DNA of 64,000 bases, taken from Candidatus Aminicenantota bacterium. Lineage in GTDB: Bacteria > Acidobacteriota > Aminicenantia > S016-38. Of this stretch, positions 9,191 through 17,280 are shown piece by piece (position 1 is the first letter of the stretch; each line of letters opens with the position of its first letter). Location of the stretch: contig JAMOUJ010000003.1 in the NCBI GenBank assembly GCA_027068075.1, positions 122,001 to 186,000 of the forward strand, in the 5' to 3' direction. A program made the translations under genes and the position numbers. The notes beneath the pieces were generated by a model. The model saw only the letters and a list, made by a program, of their open reading frames with translations, did no database searches and was not told the DNA's origin.

Positions 9191-9768
9191 CAACGAATAA
9201 CTTTAACCGGAGTGACGGCTTCCACATCGGAAAGGGAGCCACCCCTCCAAGCGGCCTTTATCAAAACGGTTACTTCGCCTATTCTGTAGGATTTAACGAT
9301 GGGATTTCCGGCACTGTCCTTTTCTCCTGTGTCGCAAACCACCCTCAGATCACCGGTGGTAGGGGGCAAGTACTTGGCGGTGGCTATGCCGTTGGCATCG
9401 GTGGTGGCGCTTACCGACTTGATTTGATTACCGTTCAAAAGGCCGGCACCTCCCCTATACGAGCACTGCCATTTGCTGTCCGGAGGGGTGAAGGACGCCC
9501 TTATATCGTAGATGTAAAAATAGATGGTCCTTCTGGCCATGGGTCCCTTGTTGTAACTGGAAAGCCGAGCCTTCAGGGTAACCTCACTGTTGGCGGGATT
9601 GCGGAGAGGGTCTACCGCCTGAACCACCGATGGATGGGCCGTGAGGGTAAGTATGTAAGCGCTGGAGGAGGGACCGAACATATCCCCGGGCCCCGGAGCG
9701 TCGCTCCTATAGCAGGCCGAGAACCCCATAACCCCCACTATTAGCAAGGGTAATATTATCTTTTTCAT
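9190..9768 (-). CDS. Lipoprotein with Ig-like (invasin-type) domain
   Basis: 192 residues. The N-terminus MKKIILPLLIVGVMGFSAC is a lipoprotein signal with a lipobox ending at Cys19. The mature part looks like a bacterial Ig-like fold of the Big-1/invasin type: VTLKARLSSYNKGPMARRTI, then the characteristic SATTDANGIATAKYLPP. Two cysteines (in WQCSYRG and VVCDTG) may form a disulfide. It lies directly downstream of another lipoprotein and pilQ, 11 bp from the former. Location at the outer membrane with the secretin is likely; the precise role is unknown. Confidence 0.72.
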   Translation of the reverse strand: MKKIILPLLIVGVMGFSACYRSDAPGPGDMFGPSSSAYILTLTAHPSVVQAVDPLRNPANSEVTLKARLSSYNKGPMARRTIYFYIYDIRASFTPPDSKWQCSYRGGAGLLNGNQIKSVSATTDANGIATAKYLPPTTGDLRVVCDTGEKDSAGNPIVKSYRIGEVTVLIKAAWRGGSLSDVEAVTPVKVIR

Positions 9769-9779
9769 CTCAAGCCTCC

Positions 9780-10397
9780 TTACTTCTTCTTCGTATCGTT
9801 GGCGTAGTTGGCGAACACCACGGGAATGGTTCCCTTTACATATACTTTATGTCCTGAGAGGTCTTCGCCGTAAAACTCCACCACAGCGGTGGCCTCAATT
9901 TCCTTCCCGGCGGAACCGTAGAGGAGGTCCACCAGGGGGCTTTCCATCTTCGCATTGGCCCGCACCAGCACGAAAACCACCTGATGCTCAGCCCCGTCCG
10001 GCGGGATCAGGGCGGATATCCTTCCCCAGAAGGAGTAGGGCACATCCACCCCTTCCTGATTCCTTCCGTCGGATCTGACATAACTCACATGGTATTCCTT
10101 CAGTTGAACATTCTCGTAAAGGGAAGAGGCGGCTTCGTTGGGGTTGTAGGGATAGGCTATTATGTATGCATTCCCGTAATCGTTCTGGACGGTGGAGGTT
10201 CCGGTATCCGGATTTTGTACCAGGACATCGGACTCCAGCACGGAACTTTCGTTGCCGGTCCAATTAACGCCGGTAAGACGGGACATGACCAGTTTAACCG
10301 CCGATGTGGATTCGTCGCTTATCTTGTTGCACCCGTAGAAACTAAGGCTCATTCCCAGCACCAAGGCCAGGAAGATATAAAGGGGTTTTATCCTCAT
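9780..10397 (-). CDS. Lipoprotein of unknown function in the pilus cluster
   Basis: 205 residues. MRIKPLYIFLALVLGMSLSF followed by YGC gives a lipoprotein signal with the acylated cysteine at residue 23. The mature protein is about 180 residues and appears all-beta, with no family I recognise. It starts 10 bp downstream of the pilQ stop and is followed by a second lipoprotein, suggesting both belong to the pilus operon. A pilotin or secretin accessory role would fit the position but is not shown by sequence. Confidence 0.6.
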   Translation of the reverse strand: MRIKPLYIFLALVLGMSLSFYGCNKISDESTSAVKLVMSRLTGVNWTGNESSVLESDVLVQNPDTGTSTVQNDYGNAYIIAYPYNPNEAASSLYENVQLKEYHVSYVRSDGRNQEGVDVPYSFWGRISALIPPDGAEHQVVFVLVRANAKMESPLVDLLYGSAGKEIEATAVVEFYGEDLSGHKVYVKGTIPVVFANYANDTKKK

Positions 10398-10407
10398 TTT
10401 TTCCCTC

Positions 10408-12585
10408 CTATTTTCTGATTATTTTGGGAGTAATAAAGATAAGAAGCTCCCTGTTGGTTCTGTTTATAGAACTGCTCTTGAAGAGGAGGTCTCCTATCAG
10501 GGGTATGGAGTTGAGGAAGGGGGTCTTCTTGTAATTGGTGTTGTCTTCTATCCGGTACATTCCCCCGATGACGGCGGTGTTGCCGTCTTTCACCATCATC
10601 ACCGTGGTGGAACTCTGGGTTATGATGGTTGGAATCCCCATGACCACCCTGGAGAAGTCCGCCGAGTCGTTCTTGATGTTGACCTTCATTATGATGGTCT
10701 GGTCTGCGGTGATGTGGGGAGTGACCTTGAGTTCCAGAACTGCGTTGACATATCTGACCATTATGGTGTTGTTTATGTTCGTCTGGACCGGAATCTGTCT
10801 TCCCTGCCTGATCACCGCTTCGTGGTTGTCCTGGGTGGAGACCTTGGGGGCGGAGAGGATCTTTCCCCATCCTTCCTCCTCCATGGCCGTAAGTCCTATG
10901 TCCAGGGCAAAGGAATCGGTCACATTGCCCAGGGAAAGTCCCAGGGCGGAGTTGAAGGCGGCTGCCGGCAGGTTAACCGCATATCCGTTGAGGGGATTCG
11001 TAAGTCCGCCACCGGTGACGGCACCACCATCAAGGATTATTCTGTTGGGAAATACCAGGCTGGTCTGATTTCCGTGGTAGGGATCCGCATACCCCATGAA
11101 ACCCCATTGTATTCCCAGGTTTCTCGTATAATTGGCCACGGTCTCCACTATCCTGGCCTGGATGGAAACCTGAGGAATGGGGGCATCCAGGGTGCTTATG
11201 ATCTGGTCTATCTCCTGAATTCTATCGGGTATGTCCTTTATTATCAGGGTGTTGGTCCTCTCGTCCACGACGATTTCTCCCCTGGGAGAGAGGTACTTCT
11301 TCACCACGCCTTCCACATCCTTGGCGGTGGCGTAACTGAGGGTTCTCATGACGGTGCTGAGGGGCATGGCGGATTCCTTCATCTTCCGCCTCTGCTCCTC
11401 CTCCCGGGCGAGAACATCCAGGGGAGCCACCCTCAGAACATTGCCTTCAATGAGGTACCCCAGTTTATTGGTCTTGAGGATCAGGTCCAGGGCCTGGTCC
11501 CAGGGAATATCCACCAGTTCGCAGGTGACCTTTCCCTCCACTCCAGGGTCAAAGATGACATTGAGATGGGCCAGTTTTGCTATGAAGGTGACCACATCCC
11601 TGACATCGGCATCCTTGAAGCGGAAGGTGTACTTCTCCCCGTAATACTTCTTTTCACCCCCGGATATGGTGACGGTTTCAAAGGAAGGTCCCTTCCTGGA
11701 CTTTCTGGAGGGGGTAGGATTATCTGTCTTGGGAGGGTTCTCCACCCTGGTAACCTTGCTGGTGGGGGCCACCGTAGCCTTGGCCGGCCGGGCCGGGACC
11801 GAAGGCTTTGGGGCCGGAGTGGCCACCCTGGTCTTCTCCTTCTGGACCATGGCGGTGGCCGGGATCAGGATGTCAATGCGACTGCCATCCCTTTCAATCC
11901 GGTAGTTGGGCATCCTGTAGAGGTCCAGAACCACCCTGGCCACCTGGGGGGTGAACTGTCCGGCGCGAACCGCGGAAACGCCTTCTCTGCCCACTACCTT
12001 TTTCAGCCTTCTGGTCTTGGCTCCTATAACATCCACCACCAGCCTCATGGGCTTGCCGTGGGCAGGATCCCTCTTCAGGAGGAAGGCCCTGTAAGAGGCG
12101 GGCTCCCCTGAGAAAACCAGGGAGATTTTGAGGCCGTTTTCCCTGTGGAGAACCACATCCCGGAGAACCGCCCTGGAACTCACAGAAGAGGTTTTACCGG
12201 TGGTTTTTTCAGATCCTGCTTCTACCTCAATGAGGATCGCATTTCCTTTGGAATAAATGGAAAAGGGCCGCAGGGAGGAAAATTTCACCTCCACCACGGC
12301 GGTGCCATCCTTTTCGGCCACCTTCACCTCTTTAACTGCTCCCTTTTCAAATTTATGTTCTCCGAGTATGGGTTTAGCGCTCACTCCGTTGAACTTCAAA
12401 ACCAGAAGGGAAGGATCGTTCACCGAGGGGTAAAAATCCGGAAGGGAAAGCGGATTGTCCCCTTTTATCTCAATGATCTCCTTGCCTGCGTTGAACTTCT
12501 TATCCAGCGAGATCAGACTTCCTCCGGCAACAGCTAAGCCTACGCCCAAGAGGAGAACTATCAAATAAGACAGGATTTTTTTCAT
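10408..12585 (-). CDS. pilQ: Type IV pilus secretin PilQ
   Basis: 725 residues, forming the outer-membrane pore through which the pilus passes. Order of parts: signal peptide MKKILSYLIVLLLGVGLAVA, two AMIN-type peptidoglycan-binding domains (about 30-110 and 130-225), and a Pro/Ala/Lys linker (about 240-295). An STN/secretin N0 domain (YTFRFKDADVRDVVTFIAKL) and an N1 segment with the dimer-like VVDERTNTLIIKDIP follow. The C-terminal secretin domain includes IPVQTNINN and ends FITPKIIRK. pilP lies two bases upstream. The length and domain order match the family. Confidence 0.95.
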   Translation of the reverse strand: MKKILSYLIVLLLGVGLAVAGGSLISLDKKFNAGKEIIEIKGDNPLSLPDFYPSVNDPSLLVLKFNGVSAKPILGEHKFEKGAVKEVKVAEKDGTAVVEVKFSSLRPFSIYSKGNAILIEVEAGSEKTTGKTSSVSSRAVLRDVVLHRENGLKISLVFSGEPASYRAFLLKRDPAHGKPMRLVVDVIGAKTRRLKKVVGREGVSAVRAGQFTPQVARVVLDLYRMPNYRIERDGSRIDILIPATAMVQKEKTRVATPAPKPSVPARPAKATVAPTSKVTRVENPPKTDNPTPSRKSRKGPSFETVTISGGEKKYYGEKYTFRFKDADVRDVVTFIAKLAHLNVIFDPGVEGKVTCELVDIPWDQALDLILKTNKLGYLIEGNVLRVAPLDVLAREEEQRRKMKESAMPLSTVMRTLSYATAKDVEGVVKKYLSPRGEIVVDERTNTLIIKDIPDRIQEIDQIISTLDAPIPQVSIQARIVETVANYTRNLGIQWGFMGYADPYHGNQTSLVFPNRIILDGGAVTGGGLTNPLNGYAVNLPAAAFNSALGLSLGNVTDSFALDIGLTAMEEEGWGKILSAPKVSTQDNHEAVIRQGRQIPVQTNINNTIMVRYVNAVLELKVTPHITADQTIIMKVNIKNDSADFSRVVMGIPTIITQSSTTVMMVKDGNTAVIGGMYRIEDNTNYKKTPFLNSIPLIGDLLFKSSSINRTNRELLIFITPKIIRK

Positions 12586-12587
12586 TT

Positions 12588-13028
12588 TTACTCCTCCTCC
12601 ATATTTAATTTCAAAACCACATATTTATATGGCTTAAGGAATACAGGACTTCTGGTAGCCTGCTTTATGATGACTTCGTTGGGGGTTATTTTAACCACTT
12701 CTCCGTCGGCCAATTTGGTTCCCACCTTTATAACATAGGGGAAGTTGTGGGAATCCAGGACCTGGGCAAAGTAACGCCCCTTGGAGTCTCTGGCTATTCC
12801 CACCAGGACCAGTTCGTCGGTGTAAACTCCCCTTATGCCCTCTCCCCTCTTTCCCTTTCTCCTCTTCTCCTTGAGGGAAAGAAGATCCCGGAAGGGATCC
12901 CTTTTTCCCATGGGATTGTAATCGTATCTTTCCCTCTGAATCCCCGGCTCTTCCCCGGATTCCGTGTTCTGGGAAATCAGGGGAAGGCTCAGAAAGAGGG
13001 CCATCAGAACTATCAGAACCTTTTTCAT
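12588..13028 (-). CDS. pilP: Type IV pilus assembly protein PilP
   Basis: 146 residues. The PilP signature YNPMGKRDPFRDLL is present, followed by a small beta-sandwich (DELVLVGIARDSKGRYFAQV, VIKVGTKLADGEVVKITPN). PilP links the inner-membrane PilNO complex to the secretin. Most PilP proteins are lipoproteins, yet the hydrophobic N-terminus here (MKKVLIVLMALFLSLPLISQ) has no lipobox cysteine, so it is either cleaved by signal peptidase I or stays anchored. It overlaps pilO by 4 bp and lies two bases before pilQ. Confidence 0.9.
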   Translation of the reverse strand: MKKVLIVLMALFLSLPLISQNTESGEEPGIQRERYDYNPMGKRDPFRDLLSLKEKRRKGKRGEGIRGVYTDELVLVGIARDSKGRYFAQVLDSHNFPYVIKVGTKLADGEVVKITPNEVIIKQATRSPVFLKPYKYVVLKLNMEEE

Positions 13029-13633
13029 CTTCTCCTCCTCGTTCTTCTTCCCTTCTTTTTATTCTGTTGCTCTTCAAGTTTTTTCTCCACGAATATGTAA
13101 GTGGAGGCGGTAAACTTTGCATCTATGGTGCTGGTGGGGGTCTGGTCTTTCAGGGCCTTGATCTCTATGTAACTTACATTGAAAATCCTGGTGAACTTTC
13201 CCAGTTTATCAAAGAAATAACCGAGGTTGTGGTATGTTCCGATGACTTCAATGTCTATGGGCCATTCGGCCACCAGTCCCCTGTCCACCGAGGGTTTGGG
13301 AACGAAACTGATGACATTAAGGTGAACATCGGAGGCGAGCCTCTGAACATCCTTGAGGATTTTACTTATTTCCTTTTTTTCGGGAAGAACTTTCTTAAGC
13401 CTCTCCAGTTTGGCCTCCAGGTCCGCATTTTCCTTTTTCAAAAGGGCCAGTTCTTTTTCCTTTTCCTTGGCTATGTTGACTTCCCTGGTAAGTTGACTCA
13501 GGCGGGCCTCCAGCCTGGATATCTGGGCCGCCTTCCCCTTATACCATCCGATATAGAACAGACCGAAGACCAGGAGTCCCAGAAACAGGAAGAATATCAG
13601 TTGACCCTGCCAGGTCATTTCCCTTAAATTCAT
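13025..13633 (-). CDS. pilO: Type IV pilus assembly protein PilO
   Basis: 202 residues. One membrane helix near residues 12-30 (LIFFLFLGLLVFGLFYIGWY), a periplasmic coiled coil (about 35-80) and a ferredoxin-like domain containing VDRGLVAEWPIDIEVIGTYH, which matches the PilO 'GTYH' region. It forms heterodimers with PilN. The C-terminus is unusually basic (KKKGRRTRRRR) after KKLEEQQN, a tail not typical of the family. It overlaps both neighbours by ATGA. Confidence 0.92.
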   Translation of the reverse strand: MNLREMTWQGQLIFFLFLGLLVFGLFYIGWYKGKAAQISRLEARLSQLTREVNIAKEKEKELALLKKENADLEAKLERLKKVLPEKKEISKILKDVQRLASDVHLNVISFVPKPSVDRGLVAEWPIDIEVIGTYHNLGYFFDKLGKFTRIFNVSYIEIKALKDQTPTSTIDAKFTASTYIFVEKKLEEQQNKKKGRRTRRRR

Positions 13634-14250
13634 CTAACACCTCCCTGGGGCTTGGCCTCGTTGTTTTCCCCCGTATTGACAAGGGCTGCCAGTTTGAAAC
13701 TGTAAACCTCCATTCCCCTTTTCTTTCCCCGGTCCTTTTCCTTTTTAGAACTTATGAGTTCCACATTTTTGAAGAAGTCCGTGGATTCCAGATTGGCAAT
13801 GAAGGTGGCAATCAGGTTGTTGTTGAGGGCCTTCCCCTCTATTAAAACCTGGGAACCGTTAAATTTTAATTTCGTGAGCCAGACCTTGTCCGGAATTTTT
13901 TTAACGATGAGGTCCATCATTTTAACCGGGATAACCTGTTTGGCTATTAACTGCTCTATAACCTGGGTTTTCTGAGTGAGAATTTCCTTCTTCTTCTTGT
14001 TCTCCTCCAGTTCTTTTAACACACCTTGAAGCCTTCTCTTTTCCTGCTCCTTTATCTTTATCTGCTCGTTCAAAAAGGAAAGCCTGGATGTGGTTTTATA
14101 ATACATAAACCCGATGATTCCCAGGGTCAAAAGCCCCACCAAAGCCAGAAGTTCGTAGTGAATCTTCTTTCCCTCCTCAGCAACCGGAAGGCCAGCAGGA
14201 GCGAAGGCTATTTCTTTCTTGCCGGGTTGCAGAAGATTGATTTTGATCAT
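13630..14250 (-). CDS. pilN: Type IV pilus assembly protein PilN
   Basis: 206 residues. The short cytoplasmic tail MIKINLLQPGKKE carries the 'INLL' PilM-binding motif. One membrane helix follows at about 34-52 (LLALVGLLTLGIIGFMYYKT), then a coiled coil (about 60-100) and a ferredoxin-like periplasmic domain. The cytoplasmic tail between motif and helix is about 20 residues longer than in the Neisseria-type protein. It begins two bases after pilM and overlaps pilO by ATGA. Confidence 0.92.
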   Translation of the reverse strand: MIKINLLQPGKKEIAFAPAGLPVAEEGKKIHYELLALVGLLTLGIIGFMYYKTTSRLSFLNEQIKIKEQEKRRLQGVLKELEENKKKKEILTQKTQVIEQLIAKQVIPVKMMDLIVKKIPDKVWLTKLKFNGSQVLIEGKALNNNLIATFIANLESTDFFKNVELISSKKEKDRGKKRGMEVYSFKLAALVNTGENNEAKPQGGVR

Positions 14251-14252
14251 GT

Positions 14253-15311
14253 TTAACCTCCTATGCTTCTCATGGCCAGTCCGGTGGCCACGGTAAAGAG
14301 GGGAGCATTGGTTTCAACTATCTCCCGGGAGAAGGCTTTTTCGTTGTAGATGATGTTTCTAAAGGGATTTAAAAATTCCACCGGAAGATTGAACTTGTTT
14401 TCAAAGAAGTCGCCAATGCCCTGCATCAAAGCCCCTCCACCGCTTATGTAAATCCTCTCCAGTTCCAGGACTCCGAACTGACCGGAGAAGAATTCCACGG
14501 TTCTGGTAAGTTCCGAGGCCAGGTCGCTGTAAACCATTTCGTATATACTGGTCAGGGCATCAGGGGTTATGCCTTCGGAAACCTCCCCCTTCTTCAAGTC
14601 CTCGGCCTTTTCAAAACTTACCCCGAACTCCTTCTGGATGGATTCTGTTATGAAATCTCCACCGGTTTCCTTGGTTCTGACGAACAGGGGCGCTCCGTCC
14701 CTGGCCACCACGAACTCCGTGGATGTGGCCCCCACATGGACTATGGCCACCACGCTGGATATGAAGGGTTCGTAGTTAAACTCAAAGGCGTTGTATATGG
14801 CAAAGGCGTTGATGTCCACCACCACGGGATTGAGTCCTGCCTGCTCCACCACGCTGGTAAACTCCCCGATTTTTTCCTTCTTCGCGATAACGAGAATGAC
14901 CTCCATCTGCTCACCGCTTTCCGAGGGAAGGACATGGTAGTCCACCTGAACCTCCTCCGGCTTGAAGGGAGTGTTGTGTTTGATCTCAAAGTTTATGTTC
15001 TCCTCCAGTTCCTGGGGATTGGCCGCTGAAATCATCACCCTTCTGACCATGACGGCGTGTCCTGGAAGGGCTATGGCCACATTTTTCACCTTCACCTTGG
15101 CCTCGGTCACCAGTTGCATCAGGGCGTCGGAGACGGCATAGGCATCCATTATGGTTCCTTCCACAATGGCCTCCCTGGGCAGGGGTACCATCCCTATGCT
15201 CTTCAATTCAAAGGTCCTTTTCCCCTTGCTCTTTTTGGGAGTTAGATAAACTAATTTAATGCTGGAAGCACCGATATCAATTCCTAAAAGGTCATTTTTT
15301 TTGCCGATCAC
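14253..15311 (-). CDS. pilM: Type IV pilus assembly protein PilM (actin-like ATPase)
   Basis: 352 residues, FtsA/actin fold in the cytoplasm that binds the PilN tail. ATP-binding elements are visible: DLLGIDIGASSIKLVYL (phosphate 1), SSVVAIVHVGATSTEFVV (phosphate 2) and RIYISGGGALMQGIGDF (adenosine motif). The start is GTG at 15311, with GAAGGAG seven bases upstream. It follows the AMMECR1 gene by two bases, so the pilus genes probably share that gene's promoter. Confidence 0.94.
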   Translation of the reverse strand: MIGKKNDLLGIDIGASSIKLVYLTPKKSKGKRTFELKSIGMVPLPREAIVEGTIMDAYAVSDALMQLVTEAKVKVKNVAIALPGHAVMVRRVMISAANPQELEENINFEIKHNTPFKPEEVQVDYHVLPSESGEQMEVILVIAKKEKIGEFTSVVEQAGLNPVVVDINAFAIYNAFEFNYEPFISSVVAIVHVGATSTEFVVARDGAPLFVRTKETGGDFITESIQKEFGVSFEKAEDLKKGEVSEGITPDALTSIYEMVYSDLASELTRTVEFFSGQFGVLELERIYISGGGALMQGIGDFFENKFNLPVEFLNPFRNIIYNEKAFSREIVETNAPLFTVATGLAMRSIGG

Positions 15312-15313
15312 TT

Positions 15314-15922
15314 TTATTCTCCTTCGGTGGCGTTATACTTTATATTATAGGAACCATCCTCCGTTAATTCAACAAAGCCTGAAAAAACCTCCGCCTCAAA
15401 GGCGTAAAACCGGGTATCTCCCATCCAGCAATCCCTTTCCAGACCGGCCTTGAGGCAGGTGTTCTCCAGAAACTCCTTCAACCCCCATCCGTATTCCAAG
15501 GGCACCTGAGGAAGGAGAAGCCCTCTTTTAAATCCCCTTTCTGCTATGAGTCCGTGGCGTCCCACCTCTATCCGGGAAAGATCGGAGACGGGCTCCGGCG
15601 GGGTGAGGGCCGAGACCTCAATCTCCAGGCCGGGAAGTTCCTCCCGGGACAGGGGAAGAAACCGGGGGTCCTCAAAGGCTGCGGCCACCGCCGCCCGGGC
15701 CACGGCCTCCCCCAGCGGATAGGAAGGCTCCACATAGCCGATACATCCCCGGAGCCTTCCATCCCTCTTCAGGGTTACAAAGGCCCCCCTGGGTTCTGCC
15801 AGAGCCCCCCGGAGGTTCCTGGGCACATACAGCATCCCGTCAAAGGCCGCCAGGATGGAGTCCAGGGCGACCTCCAAAAGTTGCTGTCTCTCGCTTGAGT
15901 TAAGAACCCTCCGATTTTCCAT
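15314..15922 (-). CDS. AMMECR1 domain protein
   Basis: 202 residues spanning a complete AMMECR1 domain. The conserved LRGCIG element is present in RLRGCIGYVEPSYPL, together with AAFEDPRFLPLSREELPGLE and the HGLIAERGFKRGLLLPQVPL segment. The family occurs with Memo and a radical-SAM enzyme (AmmeMemoRadiSam system), whose molecular function I do not regard as settled. The radical-SAM partner lies at 20662-21678; no Memo gene is in view. The ATG at 15922 has no ribosome-binding site and sits about 5 bp after a promoter -10 element, suggesting a leaderless message. pilM follows by two bases. Confidence 0.88.
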   Translation of the reverse strand: MENRRVLNSSERQQLLEVALDSILAAFDGMLYVPRNLRGALAEPRGAFVTLKRDGRLRGCIGYVEPSYPLGEAVARAAVAAAFEDPRFLPLSREELPGLEIEVSALTPPEPVSDLSRIEVGRHGLIAERGFKRGLLLPQVPLEYGWGLKEFLENTCLKAGLERDCWMGDTRFYAFEAEVFSGFVELTEDGSYNIKYNATEGE

Positions 15923-15927
15923 GTATT

Positions 15928-15958
15928 TTTATATTAGGAAAGTTTTTTGAAAAGTCAA
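15928..15958 (-). promoter_or_regulatory. sigma70-type promoter of the AMMECR1-pil operon
   Basis: Reading on the minus strand, TTGACT (15958-15953) is followed by TAATAT at 16 bp or TATAAA (15933-15928) at 19 bp. Transcription would begin at or within a couple of bases of the AMMECR1 ATG at 15922, leaving no room for a ribosome-binding site; none is present. Confidence 0.5.
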
Positions 15959-15974
15959 GGAAGAATGAAATTTG

Positions 15975-16008
15975 AGGGGTTGATTTTCCCCTATTTTTCT
16001 GTTATACT
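15975..16008 (+). promoter_or_regulatory. sigma70-type promoter of trxA with an inverted repeat over the -35
   Basis: TTGATT (15980-15985), a 17-bp spacer and TATACT (16003-16008) form a good promoter about 35 bp upstream of the trxA ATG. An inverted repeat AGGGG-N8-CCCCT (15975-15992) encloses the -35 hexamer in its loop, so it could be an operator; this is inferred from symmetry alone. Confidence 0.65.
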
Positions 16009-16042
16009 ACCTTTTTAGTAGGAATTTTCCCGGGGGGTAGAA

Positions 16043-16360
16043 ATGCCTGTTGATGTAAACGACAAAAACTTTGAAGAGAAGGTTTTAAGAAGCGCAAACA
16101 CCGTTATAGTGGACTTCTGGGCCGAGTGGTGTACTCCCTGCAAGAAGATTGAGCCCATACTGGAAAAACTGGAGAAAAAATACGCAGGGAAACTCACGGT
16201 GGCCAGGATGAATGTGGAGGAAAACCCCAGAACTCCGGCCTCTTATGGGGTGAGAAGCATTCCCTGCCTCATAATATTCCACCAGGGCCAGCCCAGGGAT
16301 ACCCTGATAGGACTTCAACCACCTTCCAGCATTGAAAAAGCCCTCAGGAGGTTTCTATGA
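16043..16360 (+). CDS. trxA: Thioredoxin
   Basis: 105 residues, single thioredoxin fold. The active site is VDFWAEWCTPCKKIEPIL (Cys30 and Cys33), with CTPC instead of the commoner CGPC. The cis-proline loop reads RSIPCLIIF, with a cysteine (Cys75) where most thioredoxins have threonine. It reduces cytoplasmic disulfides with electrons from TrxB, which overlaps it by ATGA. GGGGGG lies just upstream of the ATG and a sigma70 promoter about 35 bp upstream. Confidence 0.94.
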   Translation: MPVDVNDKNFEEKVLRSANTVIVDFWAEWCTPCKKIEPILEKLEKKYAGKLTVARMNVEENPRTPASYGVRSIPCLIIFHQGQPRDTLIGLQPPSSIEKALRRFL

Positions 16361-17280
16361 GAGAAGTGGACATGGCCATAATAGGCGGAGGACCCGCAGG
16401 ACTTACCGCCGGGCTTTACGGAGCCAGGGCCACCCTGAAGACCGTGGTTCTGGAAAAACAGGCCCCTGGAGGCCAGATCCTGCTCACCGACCTGATAGAA
16501 AACTATCCGGGATTTCCGGGGGGAATAAACCCGGAAGAACTATCCAAAAGGATGAAGGCCCAGGTGGAGGAATTCGGAGGTGAGGTTATCATTGACGAAA
16601 TAGACGGAATAGAAAAGGAGGGTAACCTCTGGAGGGTGACGGGCTGGGAGAACGAATACCTCGCCAAGGCGGTCATCGTAGCCACGGGCTCCGAACCCAA
16701 GAAACTCAATGTTCCCGGAGAAAGGGAATTCACCGGAAGGGGGGTCTCCTACTGCGCCACCTGCGACGGCCCCTTCTTCAAGGGCCAGCCCATGGCGGTG
16801 GTGGGAGGAGGGGATTCCGCCGTATCCGAAGCCATTTACCTAACTAAATACGCCTCCAAGGTTTACCTCATCCACCGGAGAGACAAACTCAGGGCCGAAG
16901 GCATATGGCAAAAGAGGGCCTTTGAAAACCCTAAAATTGAATTCATCTGGGACACGGTGGTCAAGGAAATAAGGGGGGATAAGAAGGTTCGGGAACTCCT
17001 CCTGGAAAATGTTAAAACCGGGAAGATGAGCAAACTCCCGGTGGAGGCCATCTTCATTTTCATAGGCATGAATCCCAATGTGGACCTGGTGAAGGACATA
17101 GTGGAACTGGCCCCATCCGGCAGAATAAAGGTGAACATGAAGATGGAGACTTCGGCGCCGGGGATCTTCGCCGCCGGGGATGTGATTGAAATCGCCTACG
17201 AACAGGTTTCAGTAGCGGTGGGAACCGGTGCCATAGCCGCCATGACCGCCGTGGAATACATAAACAAGAACTTTGGGTGA
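16357..17280 (+). CDS. trxB: Thioredoxin-disulfide reductase
   Basis: 307 residues. FAD site DMAIIGGGPAGLTAGLYGAR, redox-active CATC in SYCATCDGPFFKGQ, NAD(P)H-binding VVGGGDSAVSEAIYLTKYA and the C-terminal FAD segment APGIFAAGDV are all present. It transfers electrons from NAD(P)H to thioredoxin. The HRRDKLRAEG stretch carries the HRR residues associated with NADPH preference. Overlaps trxA by 4 bp and the DUF58 gene by 8 bp. Confidence 0.95.
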   Translation: MREVDMAIIGGGPAGLTAGLYGARATLKTVVLEKQAPGGQILLTDLIENYPGFPGGINPEELSKRMKAQVEEFGGEVIIDEIDGIEKEGNLWRVTGWENEYLAKAVIVATGSEPKKLNVPGEREFTGRGVSYCATCDGPFFKGQPMAVVGGGDSAVSEAIYLTKYASKVYLIHRRDKLRAEGIWQKRAFENPKIEFIWDTVVKEIRGDKKVRELLLENVKTGKMSKLPVEAIFIFIGMNPNVDLVKDIVELAPSGRIKVNMKMETSAPGIFAAGDVIEIAYEQVSVAVGTGAIAAMTAVEYINKNFG

